Shown one piece after another: positions 7,065 through 14,896 of a stretch of DNA of 64,000 nucleotides. The notes beneath the pieces are model-generated. The model was not told the DNA's origin. It searched no databases and was given only the letters and a program-made list of their open reading frames with translations. The position numbers and the translations under genes are program-made. The DNA is from Candidatus Microbacterium colombiense. Lineage in GTDB: Bacteria; Actinomycetota; Actinomycetes; Actinomycetales; Microbacteriaceae. Position 1 is the stretch's first letter. The number at the start of each line of letters is the position of its first letter. The stretch spans positions 1,984,001 through 2,048,000 of the forward strand of contig CP119308.1 in assembly GCA_029203165.1 (NCBI GenBank). The letters run 5' to 3'.

Positions 7065-9899
7065 TCAGCCGCGGGTCAACTCCTCCAGCACCTCGACGAC
7101 GTGGCGGTAGGGCTGGCCGGTCGCGCGACTCATGCCGATCTCGCAGGTGCGGTTCGCTGAGACGAAGGCATCGAAGCCGCCGCGGTCCGCATCTGCAGCA
7201 CGGACCTCGGCGGACTCGACGGCGGTCGCACTGGCGGTCAGCTCCGGGTGCAGCATGCCGCGGTCGCCCGCGAATGCGCAGCACCCCCAGCCCTCCGGGA
7301 TGTAAACCTCGGAGGCGACGGCAGCGGCGATCTCGGTGAGTGCACCGGTCGCACCCAGCGCGGTGGTCGAACACGTCGGATGCACAGCCACGCTGTCGAG
7401 CTTCGCCGACACGGTCACGCGGGGGAGCACCTCGCGGGCGATGTATGTCGTGGCGTCTTCGATCACGAGCGCGCCGTACTCCGGATACTCCGTGAGCGAC
7501 TTGGCCAGCATCGTGTGCAGGCCCTCCGTGCAGGATGCCGCGTCGCACACGACCGGGAGTTCTCCGTGACGGCTGGCCTCCCACAGCGACGACAGCACGC
7601 GGGTCGTCATCCGGTCGTAGCCGGCGAGGTGTCCCTTCGACTTCCACGGCGTACCGCAACACATCCCGCCTGTCTCCTCGGGGATGACGACGGCGATTCC
7701 TGCGCGGTCGAGCAGCGCCCGCACGGCGTCGCGGGAGCCCTCTCCGTGGCCCTCCGCGCCGAACATCGTGCCGATACAGGCTCCGAAGAAGACGGCGCCG
7801 GCATCCGCGGGGTTCTGCGCGGTCGGGGACTTGGTCCCGCCGCGGGGGAGCCCGCCGTCGTACAGCGGCACCGTGTCCGTGCCGAGGATGGCACGGCCGA
7901 TCTGAGTGACGCCTTTCACGAGCGGCGCGGGCATCGCGGCGGCGAAGGTGAGCGCGGTGCCGCCGACTCGCGTCACCGTGGACCATCCCTTGGCCGCGGC
8001 ATCCCAGACTGTGTCCTCGATCTTCGACGACTGCTCGGCGCGCAGGCGGCGCACCAGGTCTCCCGTGTTGATGTCGACGGGGCAGGCGACGCCGCACATG
8101 CCGTCGACGGCGCACGTCTGCACACCGTCGTAGTCGTAGTCGGCCCGTAAATCCTCCAGGAGGGCCGTGTCGCCCTGCTCCTCGGCCCAGGCCATGTCGC
8201 GCCGGATCACGATGCGCTGACGTGGAGTGAGGGTGATGCTCTTGCTCGGACAGGTCGGCTCGCAGTACCCGCACTCGACGCAGCGGTCGACTTCGCTCTC
8301 GACCGTGGGCACACGCTTGAGATCGTGCAGGTACGAGTCGGGATCGTCGGAGAGCACCACCCCGGGGTTGAGGATGAGGTCGGGATCGAACAGGCGCTTG
8401 ATCTCCCACATCATGTCGGTCAGCTCGTCGCCGTACTGGCGGCGGACGAACGGCGCCATGATGCGCCCCGTCCCGTGCTCGGCCTTCAACGATCCCTGCT
8501 GACCGAGCACGAGCTCGACGAGGTCGTCGGTGAATCGCCGGTAGCGCGCCACGCTGCCGGGGTCGTCGAAAATCTCGTTGAGCAGGAAGTGCACGTTGCC
8601 GTCTTTCGCGTGCCCGAAGATCACGGAGCCTTCATAGCCGTGCTCGGCGAACAGCTCGATCAGCCGTTCGCAGGTGACCAGCAGCCGGTCGACGGGCACC
8701 ACGATGTCCTCCAGAAGCGCTGTCGTGCCGGACGGGCGCGCGCCGGCCACCGCCGTGTAGAGCCCCTTGCGCACGTGCCAGAGCGCGGCGCGTTCCGCAG
8801 CATCGGTGGTGAGTCTGGGCGCGGCGGCGAGCGGCAGGGCATCGAAGTGCGCCTGAGCGACCGCACGCGATGTGGTCAGGCGCTCGGCGTTCGCCGCGTC
8901 CACCTCGACGAGGAGGGCGGCATGACCCTGGACATCGATCTCGGCGATGACGGCTGGAACGTCACTGAGGCCCTGGGCGACGCGCAGGGAGGCGGCATCG
9001 AGCAGCTCGATCGTGGCGAGTCCGAGGTCGGTCAGCGCGGGCAGTGCGGACATGGCGGCGGAGAGCGTCTCGAACACGAGAAGTCCGGTCGCGACGGCCG
9101 ACTGCACCTCGATCGTGCGGAACGAGGCTTCGGCGACGAACGCGAGCGTCCCCTCGGAGCCGATGATCAGGTGTTCGAGAATGCGCACGGGATCGTCGAA
9201 GTCGAGCAGCGCATTGAGCCCGTAACCCATCGTGTTCTTCATGGAGAACTGCTGCTGCAGGAAGGCGACGTGATCGGGCGATGCGAGCAGTCGGGAGCGC
9301 AGTGCGAGCAACCCGTCGGCGAGCGCGGGTTCCGCCGCGCGCAGCTGGGTATTCGCGTCGAGAGCGCCGGTGTCGAGGATCGTGCCGCTGGGCAGCACCA
9401 CGCGCAGGGAGCGGATCGTCTGGTAGGTGTTCTCCGTGATGCCGCACGCCATACCGCTGGAGTTGTTGGCCACGACTCCGCCGATCGTGCAGGCGATCTC
9501 GCTGGCGGGGTCGGGGCCGAGCTTGCGGCGGTACCGGGTGAGGCGGGTGTTGACCTGACGCACGGTCGCGCCCGGCCCGACGCGCACCGTCGCCCCGTCG
9601 TCCTCGACGTGGATGCCGCGGAAGTGGCTGCGGGTGTCGACGAGGATGTCACCGCTGACGCCCTGACCGGAGAGGCTCGTGCCGCCGGAGCGGAAGGTGA
9701 GCGTGCGCCCGGCCGCGCGCACGGCGTCGAAGGCGCGGGCGACACCCTCGGCATCGACGGGGGAGAGCACCGCGTCGGGGACCAGCAGATAGTGCGAGGC
9801 GTCGTGCGCCCGCGCGAAGCGATCGATCGACCGCGAATGCACCTGGGTCGATGCTCCGAGAATGGCGGGATCCAGGGGTTCGGCAAGGGTGGTCGTCAC
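7065..9899 (-). CDS. FAD- and Fe-S-binding dehydrogenase (D-lactate / 2-hydroxyacid type)
   Basis: Fused oxidoreductase of 944 aa. An N-terminal PCMH-type FAD domain (about 40-270, with RSGGTSLSGQG binding FAD) is followed by an FAD-linked oxidase C-terminal domain (about 270-520), a two-cluster ferredoxin module starting near residue 540 (CVECGYCEPTC and CAVDGMCGVACP), and CCG-type cysteine-rich domains (GGMCCGTPW, WGCCAFAGDRG). This order matches respiratory D-lactate or D-2-hydroxyglutarate dehydrogenases that pass electrons to the quinone pool. The start is GTG with AGAGGAAC 5 nt upstream. It diverges from a FadR-type regulator across 73 bp holding a matching operator, so it is probably induced by its own substrate. 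The exact substrate cannot be told. Confidence 0.88.
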   Translation of the reverse strand: MTTTLAEPLDPAILGASTQVHSRSIDRFARAHDASHYLLVPDAVLSPVDAEGVARAFDAVRAAGRTLTFRSGGTSLSGQGVSGDILVDTRSHFRGIHVEDDGATVRVGPGATVRQVNTRLTRYRRKLGPDPASEIACTIGGVVANNSSGMACGITENTYQTIRSLRVVLPSGTILDTGALDANTQLRAAEPALADGLLALRSRLLASPDHVAFLQQQFSMKNTMGYGLNALLDFDDPVRILEHLIIGSEGTLAFVAEASFRTIEVQSAVATGLLVFETLSAAMSALPALTDLGLATIELLDAASLRVAQGLSDVPAVIAEIDVQGHAALLVEVDAANAERLTTSRAVAQAHFDALPLAAAPRLTTDAAERAALWHVRKGLYTAVAGARPSGTTALLEDIVVPVDRLLVTCERLIELFAEHGYEGSVIFGHAKDGNVHFLLNEIFDDPGSVARYRRFTDDLVELVLGQQGSLKAEHGTGRIMAPFVRRQYGDELTDMMWEIKRLFDPDLILNPGVVLSDDPDSYLHDLKRVPTVESEVDRCVECGYCEPTCPSKSITLTPRQRIVIRRDMAWAEEQGDTALLEDLRADYDYDGVQTCAVDGMCGVACPVDINTGDLVRRLRAEQSSKIEDTVWDAAAKGWSTVTRVGGTALTFAAAMPAPLVKGVTQIGRAILGTDTVPLYDGGLPRGGTKSPTAQNPADAGAVFFGACIGTMFGAEGHGEGSRDAVRALLDRAGIAVVIPEETGGMCCGTPWKSKGHLAGYDRMTTRVLSSLWEASRHGELPVVCDAASCTEGLHTMLAKSLTEYPEYGALVIEDATTYIAREVLPRVTVSAKLDSVAVHPTCSTTALGATGALTEIAAAVASEVYIPEGWGCCAFAGDRGMLHPELTASATAVESAEVRAADADRGGFDAFVSANRTCEIGMSRATGQPYRHVVEVLEELTRG

Positions 9900-9924
9900 G
9901 GTGTTCCTCTACTCCATCGAACGA

Positions 9925-9935
9925 TTGTCTGACAA
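9925..9935. promoter_or_regulatory. FadR/LldR-type operator
   Basis: TTGTCTGACAA is a perfect inverted repeat (TTGTC-T-GACAA) that fits the FadR-subfamily consensus TNGTNNNACNA. It sits midway between the divergent dehydrogenase and GntR genes, 25 bp upstream of the regulator's -10 box. The neighbouring GntR protein is of that subfamily. Likely site of repression of the dehydrogenase and perhaps autoregulation. Confidence 0.65.
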
Positions 9936-9960
9936 GTGTACCGAGTGGGGTGCCCTTCGA

Positions 9961-9966
9961 TAGGCT
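9961..9966 (+). promoter_or_regulatory. -10 box for GntR gene (leaderless)
   Basis: TAGGCT ends 7 nt before the ATG at 9973 (6-nt gap), placing transcription start at the start codon. No convincing -35 box is visible. Confidence 0.55.
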
Positions 9967-9972
9967 GACCAC

Positions 9973-10632
9973 ATGACGAGCACAGAAGCCGCCCTGGGCG
10001 TCGTGGGCGTGGTGGATGCCGTGACGGCACAGCTGCGCGGGCGCATCCTCAGCGGCGACATCCGCTCGGGTGCTCCGCTCACCGAGGCCGCGGTCTCGCA
10101 GAGGTTCGGCGTGGCGAGGCCGAGCGCGAAGGCCGCGATCGAGCAACTGGTCGCGTCGGGTCTCCTGGAGCGCACGGCGCATCGCAGCGCACGCGTGGTC
10201 GGCATCGATCCCGAGACGGTCCGGGATGTCTACCGGACGCGGACCCGGCTCGAGAGTGCGGCGTTGCGCGAGCTCGCCGCGCGGCGCGAGGTCCCTGTGG
10301 TGGCGATCGCCGCGAACGCTGAGATCCTCGCGATGGCGCCCGGGCCGGATCCCGCCACGGTCGACCCTGACCTGCGGTTCCACACGGCTCTCATCGATGC
10401 CCTCCACAGCGAACGGACAGCACGCATGTACCGCAGCGTGCTCGACGAAGTGCGGCTCTGCATGGCGCAGGTGCAAGGGCGCAGGTTGCTGGATGCCTCG
10501 GCTATTGCCGCCCAGCATGCCGAGATCCTCGACGCCGTGGTCGCAGGGAACGGCCAGCGCGCTGCCGAACTCCTGGACGCCCACCTCTCCTCCGCGGAGG
10601 AGAGGCTCGTCGAGGCACTCAGCGCCGAGTAG
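9973..10632 (+). CDS. GntR family regulator, FadR (FCD) subfamily
   Basis: DNA-binding regulator of 219 aa. An N-terminal winged helix-turn-helix (about residues 20-70, core TEAAVSQRFGVARPSAKAAI) is followed by an all-alpha FCD ligand-binding domain (about 80-215). This subfamily responds to small organic acids such as lactate, glycolate or pyruvate. Its divergent neighbour is a hydroxyacid dehydrogenase and a FadR-type palindrome lies between them at 9925-9935, so it is most likely a local LldR/GlcC-like regulator of that enzyme. A -10-like TAGGCT 6 nt before the ATG, with no Shine-Dalgarno, suggests a leaderless transcript. Confidence 0.9.
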   Translation: MTSTEAALGVVGVVDAVTAQLRGRILSGDIRSGAPLTEAAVSQRFGVARPSAKAAIEQLVASGLLERTAHRSARVVGIDPETVRDVYRTRTRLESAALRELAARREVPVVAIAANAEILAMAPGPDPATVDPDLRFHTALIDALHSERTARMYRSVLDEVRLCMAQVQGRRLLDASAIAAQHAEILDAVVAGNGQRAAELLDAHLSSAEERLVEALSAE

Positions 10633-10659
10633 CGCCGGGAAAGGGCGTCGCCGGAGAGG

Positions 10660-11577
10660 CTACTCCGCCGGAGCTTCTTCGACCTCGATCGGCGGCGTGG
10701 TCCCGTCGGCCCACACGGGTGCAGGCAGCAGGGTGTCGACCTGGCCCGCCTGGATCGATCGGAGTGCCTCACTGATCTCGTCGGCGTTCTCCGGGACGGG
10801 GAGATCGCATGCGCGCAACTCCGAGGCGAACTGGAGAGTCAGCCGGCTCTTGCCCGCCTCGACCGCCTCGGCCGTCGTGCCGGTGCGGATCTCGCTGCCG
10901 GTCTGGATCGCCGAGACCTCATCGCACACGTGGTAGACGGCCCCGCCATCGACCCAGACGACCTCGTCCTGCCCGAGCAGCTGGATGACCGCGGACTGGT
11001 CGGCGGTGTACTGCTCGACCGACGGCGGGTTGAAGCTCGTGCCGAGCACGGCGGCGAGCACCGCCAAGGCGATGCCGACGATGCCCGCAGTGGTCTTCTG
11101 CCCCTTCGACATGTCCTTGTTCAGGAAGATCAGGATGATGAGCGGCAGGAAGGCGACGATCGCGATGATCGCGCCGAGCTGGTTCTGCACGAAGAACCGC
11201 ACCGTGTCTGACTTGCGTGCCGGGTCGAGGCGGTTCGCCTTCTTCCAGAGGAAGGAGCCGGTGATCGACAGCGCCGCGATCACGACGAGCAGCACGAGCA
11301 GGGTGATGAACGCCCACTGCGGGAACTGCGCCTCGACGCCCTGTTCCTGCAGGAGTCCGGTATCGGGATTGCGCTCGAGCACGCCGTCTTCGCCCACGAA
11401 CACGCGCTGACGCAGAAGCCAGAAGATCGCCACGGCTTCGGCCGCGATGGCGACGGCCCACAGGATGCCGGCGATCCATCGGAGAGTGGTCGCCTGCTTC
11501 TTCGCCCCGGCGGTCGGAACCCACCCTGCGGGGGGTTCGGTTGCGCTCTCGTCGACCTTCTTGTTCTGCTCGGCCAC
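10660..11577 (-). CDS. Membrane protein of unknown function, four TM helices
   Basis: Unrecognised protein of 305 aa. It has a hydrophilic N-terminus of about 30 residues, four predicted membrane helices (about 32-55, 88-110, 132-152, 162-181) and a C-terminal soluble domain of about 120 residues with one pair of cysteines (YHVCDEV and LRACDLP) that could form a disulfide outside the cell. It ends in a Pro/Glu-rich tail. I chose GTG 11577 because GGAAGGAA lies about 6 nt upstream. It converges on the GntR gene and diverges from another small membrane protein gene at 11655. No function can be assigned. Confidence 0.75.
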   Translation of the reverse strand: MAEQNKKVDESATEPPAGWVPTAGAKKQATTLRWIAGILWAVAIAAEAVAIFWLLRQRVFVGEDGVLERNPDTGLLQEQGVEAQFPQWAFITLLVLLVVIAALSITGSFLWKKANRLDPARKSDTVRFFVQNQLGAIIAIVAFLPLIILIFLNKDMSKGQKTTAGIVGIALAVLAAVLGTSFNPPSVEQYTADQSAVIQLLGQDEVVWVDGGAVYHVCDEVSAIQTGSEIRTGTTAEAVEAGKSRLTLQFASELRACDLPVPENADEISEALRSIQAGQVDTLLPAPVWADGTTPPIEVEEAPAE

Positions 11578-11642
11578 AGTGTTCCTTCCCCCACGGGGCC
11601 TGCTGCGGCCCGGATGCCCCGAGCCTAGTGGAACGGGTGTCC

Positions 11643-11648
11643 TACGCT
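11643..11648 (+). promoter_or_regulatory. -10 box for the 11655 gene (leaderless)
   Basis: TACGCT with a 6-nt gap to ATG 11655 and no Shine-Dalgarno, which predicts a leaderless mRNA. Confidence 0.5.
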
Positions 11649-11654
11649 GGGGAC

Positions 11655-12143
11655 ATGACTTCCGATTCCGACGATGCCCTGAGCTGGGACGGCGACGAGG
11701 ACGCATCGCGTCCTCGTCCGTCGCTGCCGCGCGGGTGGAACGCTGTGGGCAAGGGGAGCGACGCGGTCGAGCGCGTCGACGACGAGGCTGTCGCGGAGGA
11801 TGCGCCCGGTATCGATCACGTGACCGTCGACGCTGCCGAGCCGGCGCCGCTGAGCTCGGCGATGCTGCTGATCCTCGGCGTGGTCGGTGGCGTCTACCTG
11901 TTGTACTCGGTCGGCTGGGTGGTGGGTGGCCTCCGGCTGAAGCCGCTGGCCAACTTCTTCGTCGCAGACGCGATGTTCCTGCCGTGGTTCGTGCTGGCCA
12001 TCGCGGCACCGGCACTGTGGTTCCTCGCGACCTGGGTGCTGACGCGCGGGCGTGCCGCCTGGATCCGCATCTGCCTCCTTCTGCTCGGGGTCGTGCTCCT
12101 CGTGCCCTGGCCCTTCGTGACGGTAGGAGTGATCGGCTCATGA
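11655..12143 (+). CDS. Small membrane protein of unknown function (three TM)
   Basis: Protein of 162 aa with an acidic, Asp/Ser-rich cytosolic N-terminus of about 60 residues and three predicted membrane helices starting near residue 62 (AMLLILGVVGGVYLLYSVGW, a second around MFLPWFVLAIAAPALWFL, a third at the C-terminus). No catalytic motif is visible. The TACGCT box 6 nt before this ATG supports the start; upstream in-frame codons would run through the divergent promoter. The stop overlaps the next gene by ATGA, so the two small membrane proteins are probably co-produced and may interact. Confidence 0.75.
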   Translation: MTSDSDDALSWDGDEDASRPRPSLPRGWNAVGKGSDAVERVDDEAVAEDAPGIDHVTVDAAEPAPLSSAMLLILGVVGGVYLLYSVGWVVGGLRLKPLANFFVADAMFLPWFVLAIAAPALWFLATWVLTRGRAAWIRICLLLLGVVLLVPWPFVTVGVIGS

Positions 12144-12469
12144 GCACCACGGACATCGAACAGCGCTCCACCTCGCCGAAGTGGCTGGTGGGCCTCGTGC
12201 TGGGTCTCGCCGGGCTGTTCTACGCCTACGCGATCTGGAATGCCGTCGCACACCTGATCACGATGGCTCAGGGCGGACTGACCGGCGGCGGGTGGGCGGT
12301 GCTCGGATTCGGCGTCGCGTTCCCTGCGATCGTGTTCACCTTCGCGTACGTCATCGCTCGGCGCCGCACGGTGGGGGAACTCGCCCTGGTGCTGTTCGCC
12401 GGTCTCGGTGTCGTGGCCGTGTTCTGGATGAGCCTGCTGGCATACAGCCTGACGCTCGCGACGTCCTGA
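12140..12469 (+). CDS. Small membrane protein of unknown function (three TM)
   Basis: Protein of 109 aa with three predicted membrane helices at about 14-37, 48-70 and 78-100 and short basic loops (ARRRTVG). It overlaps the preceding membrane-protein gene by 4 bp (ATGA), with TAGGAG about 10 nt before its ATG inside that gene. No conserved motif is recognised. The overlap and similar topology suggest a two-gene unit with the 11655 product. Confidence 0.72.
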   Translation: MSTTDIEQRSTSPKWLVGLVLGLAGLFYAYAIWNAVAHLITMAQGGLTGGGWAVLGFGVAFPAIVFTFAYVIARRRTVGELALVLFAGLGVVAVFWMSLLAYSLTLATS

Positions 12470-12517
12470 GCGACGGGTCCGGGCGTCACACGGCACGAGC
12501 GGGTGAAGAGCCTCCGG

Positions 12518-12523
12518 TACAGT
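12518..12523 (+). promoter_or_regulatory. Possible -10 box for serA
   Basis: TACAGT lies 67 bp before the serA GTG and would give a leader of about 60 nt. No clear -35 and no attenuator or riboswitch is recognised in the leader. Confidence 0.35.
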
Positions 12524-12590
12524 GGAGGTGATCGCGCCCCCATGGTGTGCGGCGCATCGGCCCCTGCTGCGCTGCCCCGAAGGATCCTCT

Positions 12591-14195
12591 GTGCCGAAGC
12601 CCGTCGTCCTGCTCGCCGAAGTTCTCTCTCCCGCCACGATCGAGGCTCTGGGCCCCGATTTCGACGTCCGTGACGTCGACGGAACCGATCGTGAGGCGCT
12701 CTTCGCCGCGCTGTCGGATGCGGATGCGGTGCTGGTCCGATCCGCGACGCGGATCGATGAGGAGGCTCTGGCGCACGCGCCGAAGCTGAAGGTCGTCGCG
12801 CGTGCCGGCGTCGGCCTCGACAACGTCGACATCAAGGCGGCCACCGCCGCGGGCGTCATGGTCGTCAACGCACCGACGTCGAACATCGTCTCCGCTGCCG
12901 AGCTCACGGTCGGTCACATCCTGAGCCTCGCACGCCGCATCCCGGCCGCCCATGCCTCGCTGTCCGCCGGCCAGTGGAAGCGGAGCTCGTTCACCGGAGC
13001 CGAGCTGTTCGAGAAGACGGTCGGCATCGTCGGCCTCGGCCGGATCGGCGCCCTCGTCGCGGCGCGCCTGGCTGCCTTCGACATGCGCGTCGTCGCCTAC
13101 GACCCCTATGTCACCTCTGCGCGCGCACAGCAGCTCGGTGTGCAGCTGCTGTCGCTCGACGAGCTCGTCGCCGAGTCGGACTTCCTCACGATCCACATGC
13201 CGAAGACGCCCGAGACGACCGGGATGATCGGCGCGGAGCAGTTCAAGGCCATGAAGCCGACCGCGTTCGTCGTGAACGTCGCCCGCGGTGGCCTCATCGA
13301 CGAAGAAGCGCTGCATGCCGCGCTCGTCGCGGGGGAGATCGCCGGGGCCGGTCTCGACGTCTTCACGTCCGAGCCGCCGGCCGAGGGCGGGACTGCTCGT
13401 CCGCTGCTCGATCTGCCGAACGTGGTCGTCACCCCGCACCTCGGGGCCAGCACCGAAGAGGCACAGGAGAAGGCCGGCGTCTCGGTCGCGCGTTCCGTGC
13501 GTCTGGCGCTCGGCGGCGATCTGGTTCCGGATGCCGTGAACGTCGCCGGTGGTGTCATCGACCCCTACGTGCGCCCCGGGATCTCGCTGGTCGAGAAGCT
13601 CGGTCAGATCTTCGCCGCTCTCGCGACCTCGCCGCTCACGAGCCTCGATGTCGAGGTGCACGGTGAGTTGAACGCCTACGACGTCAGCGTGCTCAAGCTC
13701 GCGGCGCTCAAGGGTGTGTTCACGAACATCGTCAGCGAGACCGTCTCTTACGTCAACGCGCCTCTGCTCGCCGATCAGCGCGGCGTCAGCGTGCGCCTGA
13801 TCAAGGATGACGTGAGCGACGAGTACCGCAACGTCATCACGCTCAGCGGAGCGCTCTCCGACGGCTCGCAGCTGTCGGTGTCCGGCACGCTCACCGGTCC
13901 GAAGCAGGCCGAGAAGCTCATCGGGATCAACGATCACGCGCTCGAGCTGCCGATCGAGAAGCACCACGTCGTGATGCTCTACACCGACCGCCCCGGCATC
14001 GTGGCCGTCTACGGCCAGAAGTTCGGCGAGGCCGGCATCAACATCGCGGGCATGCAGATCGCGCGTCAGGCGGCCGGTGCCCAGGCACTGAGCGTGCTGA
14101 CGCTCGACTCTCCGGTGTCTGAGGAACTCCTCGAAGATGTGAGCGCCGCGATCGACGCCGACCTGTTCCGTCAGATCGAGATCACCGAGGCCTGA
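12591..14195 (+). CDS. serA: D-3-phosphoglycerate dehydrogenase
   Basis: First enzyme of serine synthesis: oxidises 3-phosphoglycerate to 3-phosphohydroxypyruvate with NAD. The protein is 534 aa, the long actinobacterial form. It has the substrate domain (1-100), the NAD domain with GIVGLGRIG near residue 145 and the catalytic Arg in NVARGGLIDEEA, His in TPHLGAST, an intervening domain (about 320-450) and a C-terminal ACT domain (about 460-534, DRPGIVAVYGQKFGEAGINI) for serine feedback. GTG 12591 is chosen because AAGGA lies 6 nt upstream and the protein then begins (M)PKPVVLLAE, as in relatives. A hairpin follows the stop. Confidence 0.96.
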   Translation: MPKPVVLLAEVLSPATIEALGPDFDVRDVDGTDREALFAALSDADAVLVRSATRIDEEALAHAPKLKVVARAGVGLDNVDIKAATAAGVMVVNAPTSNIVSAAELTVGHILSLARRIPAAHASLSAGQWKRSSFTGAELFEKTVGIVGLGRIGALVAARLAAFDMRVVAYDPYVTSARAQQLGVQLLSLDELVAESDFLTIHMPKTPETTGMIGAEQFKAMKPTAFVVNVARGGLIDEEALHAALVAGEIAGAGLDVFTSEPPAEGGTARPLLDLPNVVVTPHLGASTEEAQEKAGVSVARSVRLALGGDLVPDAVNVAGGVIDPYVRPGISLVEKLGQIFAALATSPLTSLDVEVHGELNAYDVSVLKLAALKGVFTNIVSETVSYVNAPLLADQRGVSVRLIKDDVSDEYRNVITLSGALSDGSQLSVSGTLTGPKQAEKLIGINDHALELPIEKHHVVMLYTDRPGIVAVYGQKFGEAGINIAGMQIARQAAGAQALSVLTLDSPVSEELLEDVSAAIDADLFRQIEITEA

Positions 14196-14210
14196 GCCAC
14201 GGAATCGTGC

Positions 14211-14241
14211 AAGAGGCGGGGGCGTGATGCCCTCGCCTCTT
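14211..14241. terminator. Hairpin terminator between serA and tetR
   Basis: 13-bp stem (12 paired), arms AAGAGGCGGGGGC and GCCCTCGCCTCTT, with a 5-nt loop, 15 bp after the serA stop. Without a T-tract, as is common in actinobacteria. It can serve both converging genes. Confidence 0.7.
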
Positions 14242-14257
14242 CTGCGTGTCCGGCGGG

Positions 14258-14800
14258 TCAGGCGGTGGTGCGCAGCACGAGCGCGATCAGTGCCTCCAGC
14301 TCCTCGCGGTGCGGCACCAGGCGCTCCGGGCCGTGCACGTCGAGGGAGTTGTTGAAGTACAGCCCGTCGCTCAGAAGCATCACCAGGTCGAGACTCGTGC
14401 TGTCGCGCACATGGGGACGGATCGCATCCTCCCAGCGGCGCCGAGTGCTGCGGAGCATGTCGGCGGCGGGGATCGATCCTCCCTGTGCGAGCCGGGTCGT
14501 CGCGATGAGGGCGCGGTCGAGAGCGTCGTCCTCCATCACCGAGGTCCGCACGTAGTACGCCACGGGCCCCTCGTCGGCGGATTCCATGCGCACGAGATCG
14601 GCGACCGTCAGTGCGTCGAGACGCTCGAGCAGGCCGGTCTCGAGCTCATCCTTCGAGCCGAAATGGTAGAGCAGCCCGCCTTTCGACACACCGGCTGCTT
14701 TGGCCGTGGCGTCGAGCGTCGCGGCGCGTTCCCCGTCGGCGATGAGAATCGCCTCGAAGGCGTCGAGAACACGTTCGCGGGCCAGTGGTGGTCGGGGCAT
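14258..14800 (-). CDS. TetR family regulator of the adjacent efflux gene
   Basis: Repressor of 180 aa. The N-terminal helix-turn-helix is clear (about 10-55, with ATLDATAKAAGVSKGGLLYHFGSK split over the three helices) and the C-terminal part is a TetR ligand domain of the TetR_C_6-like kind. It diverges from a DHA2 drug-efflux gene, and a 14-bp palindrome overlaps that gene's transcription start, the usual layout for a local efflux repressor (compare LfrR/LfrA). The Shine-Dalgarno AGAGGA supports the start. Confidence 0.9.
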   Translation of the reverse strand: MPRPPLARERVLDAFEAILIADGERAATLDATAKAAGVSKGGLLYHFGSKDELETGLLERLDALTVADLVRMESADEGPVAYYVRTSVMEDDALDRALIATTRLAQGGSIPAADMLRSTRRRWEDAIRPHVRDSTSLDLVMLLSDGLYFNNSLDVHGPERLVPHREELEALIALVLRTTA

Positions 14801-14816
14801 CGGGGTCCTCTGTGTC

Positions 14817-14844
14817 TTGATGGGGGAGGAGATTCTGTTACTAT
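14817..14844 (+). promoter_or_regulatory. Promoter of the DHA2 efflux gene
   Basis: TTGATG (14817-14822), a 16-bp spacer and TACTAT (14839-14844). This is one of the few places in the window with a recognisable -35 as well as a -10. The TetR palindrome follows directly. Confidence 0.6.
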
Positions 14845-14858
14845 ACCATCCGGACGGT
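14845..14858. promoter_or_regulatory. Probable TetR operator
   Basis: ACCATCCGGACGGT is a near-perfect palindrome (12 of 14 positions) immediately after the -10 box and spanning the expected transcription start, in the gap between the TetR and efflux genes. Confidence 0.65.
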
Positions 14859-14896
14859 TCAGTAAGAGATCGTCCTCCAGAACTGAGAGGTGTTCC

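Noticed and set aside
12470..12590. Possible riboswitch or leader peptide upstream of serA
   Set aside because: The only short ORF is not rich in a relevant amino acid, and no conserved RNA motif or strong hairpin is visible.
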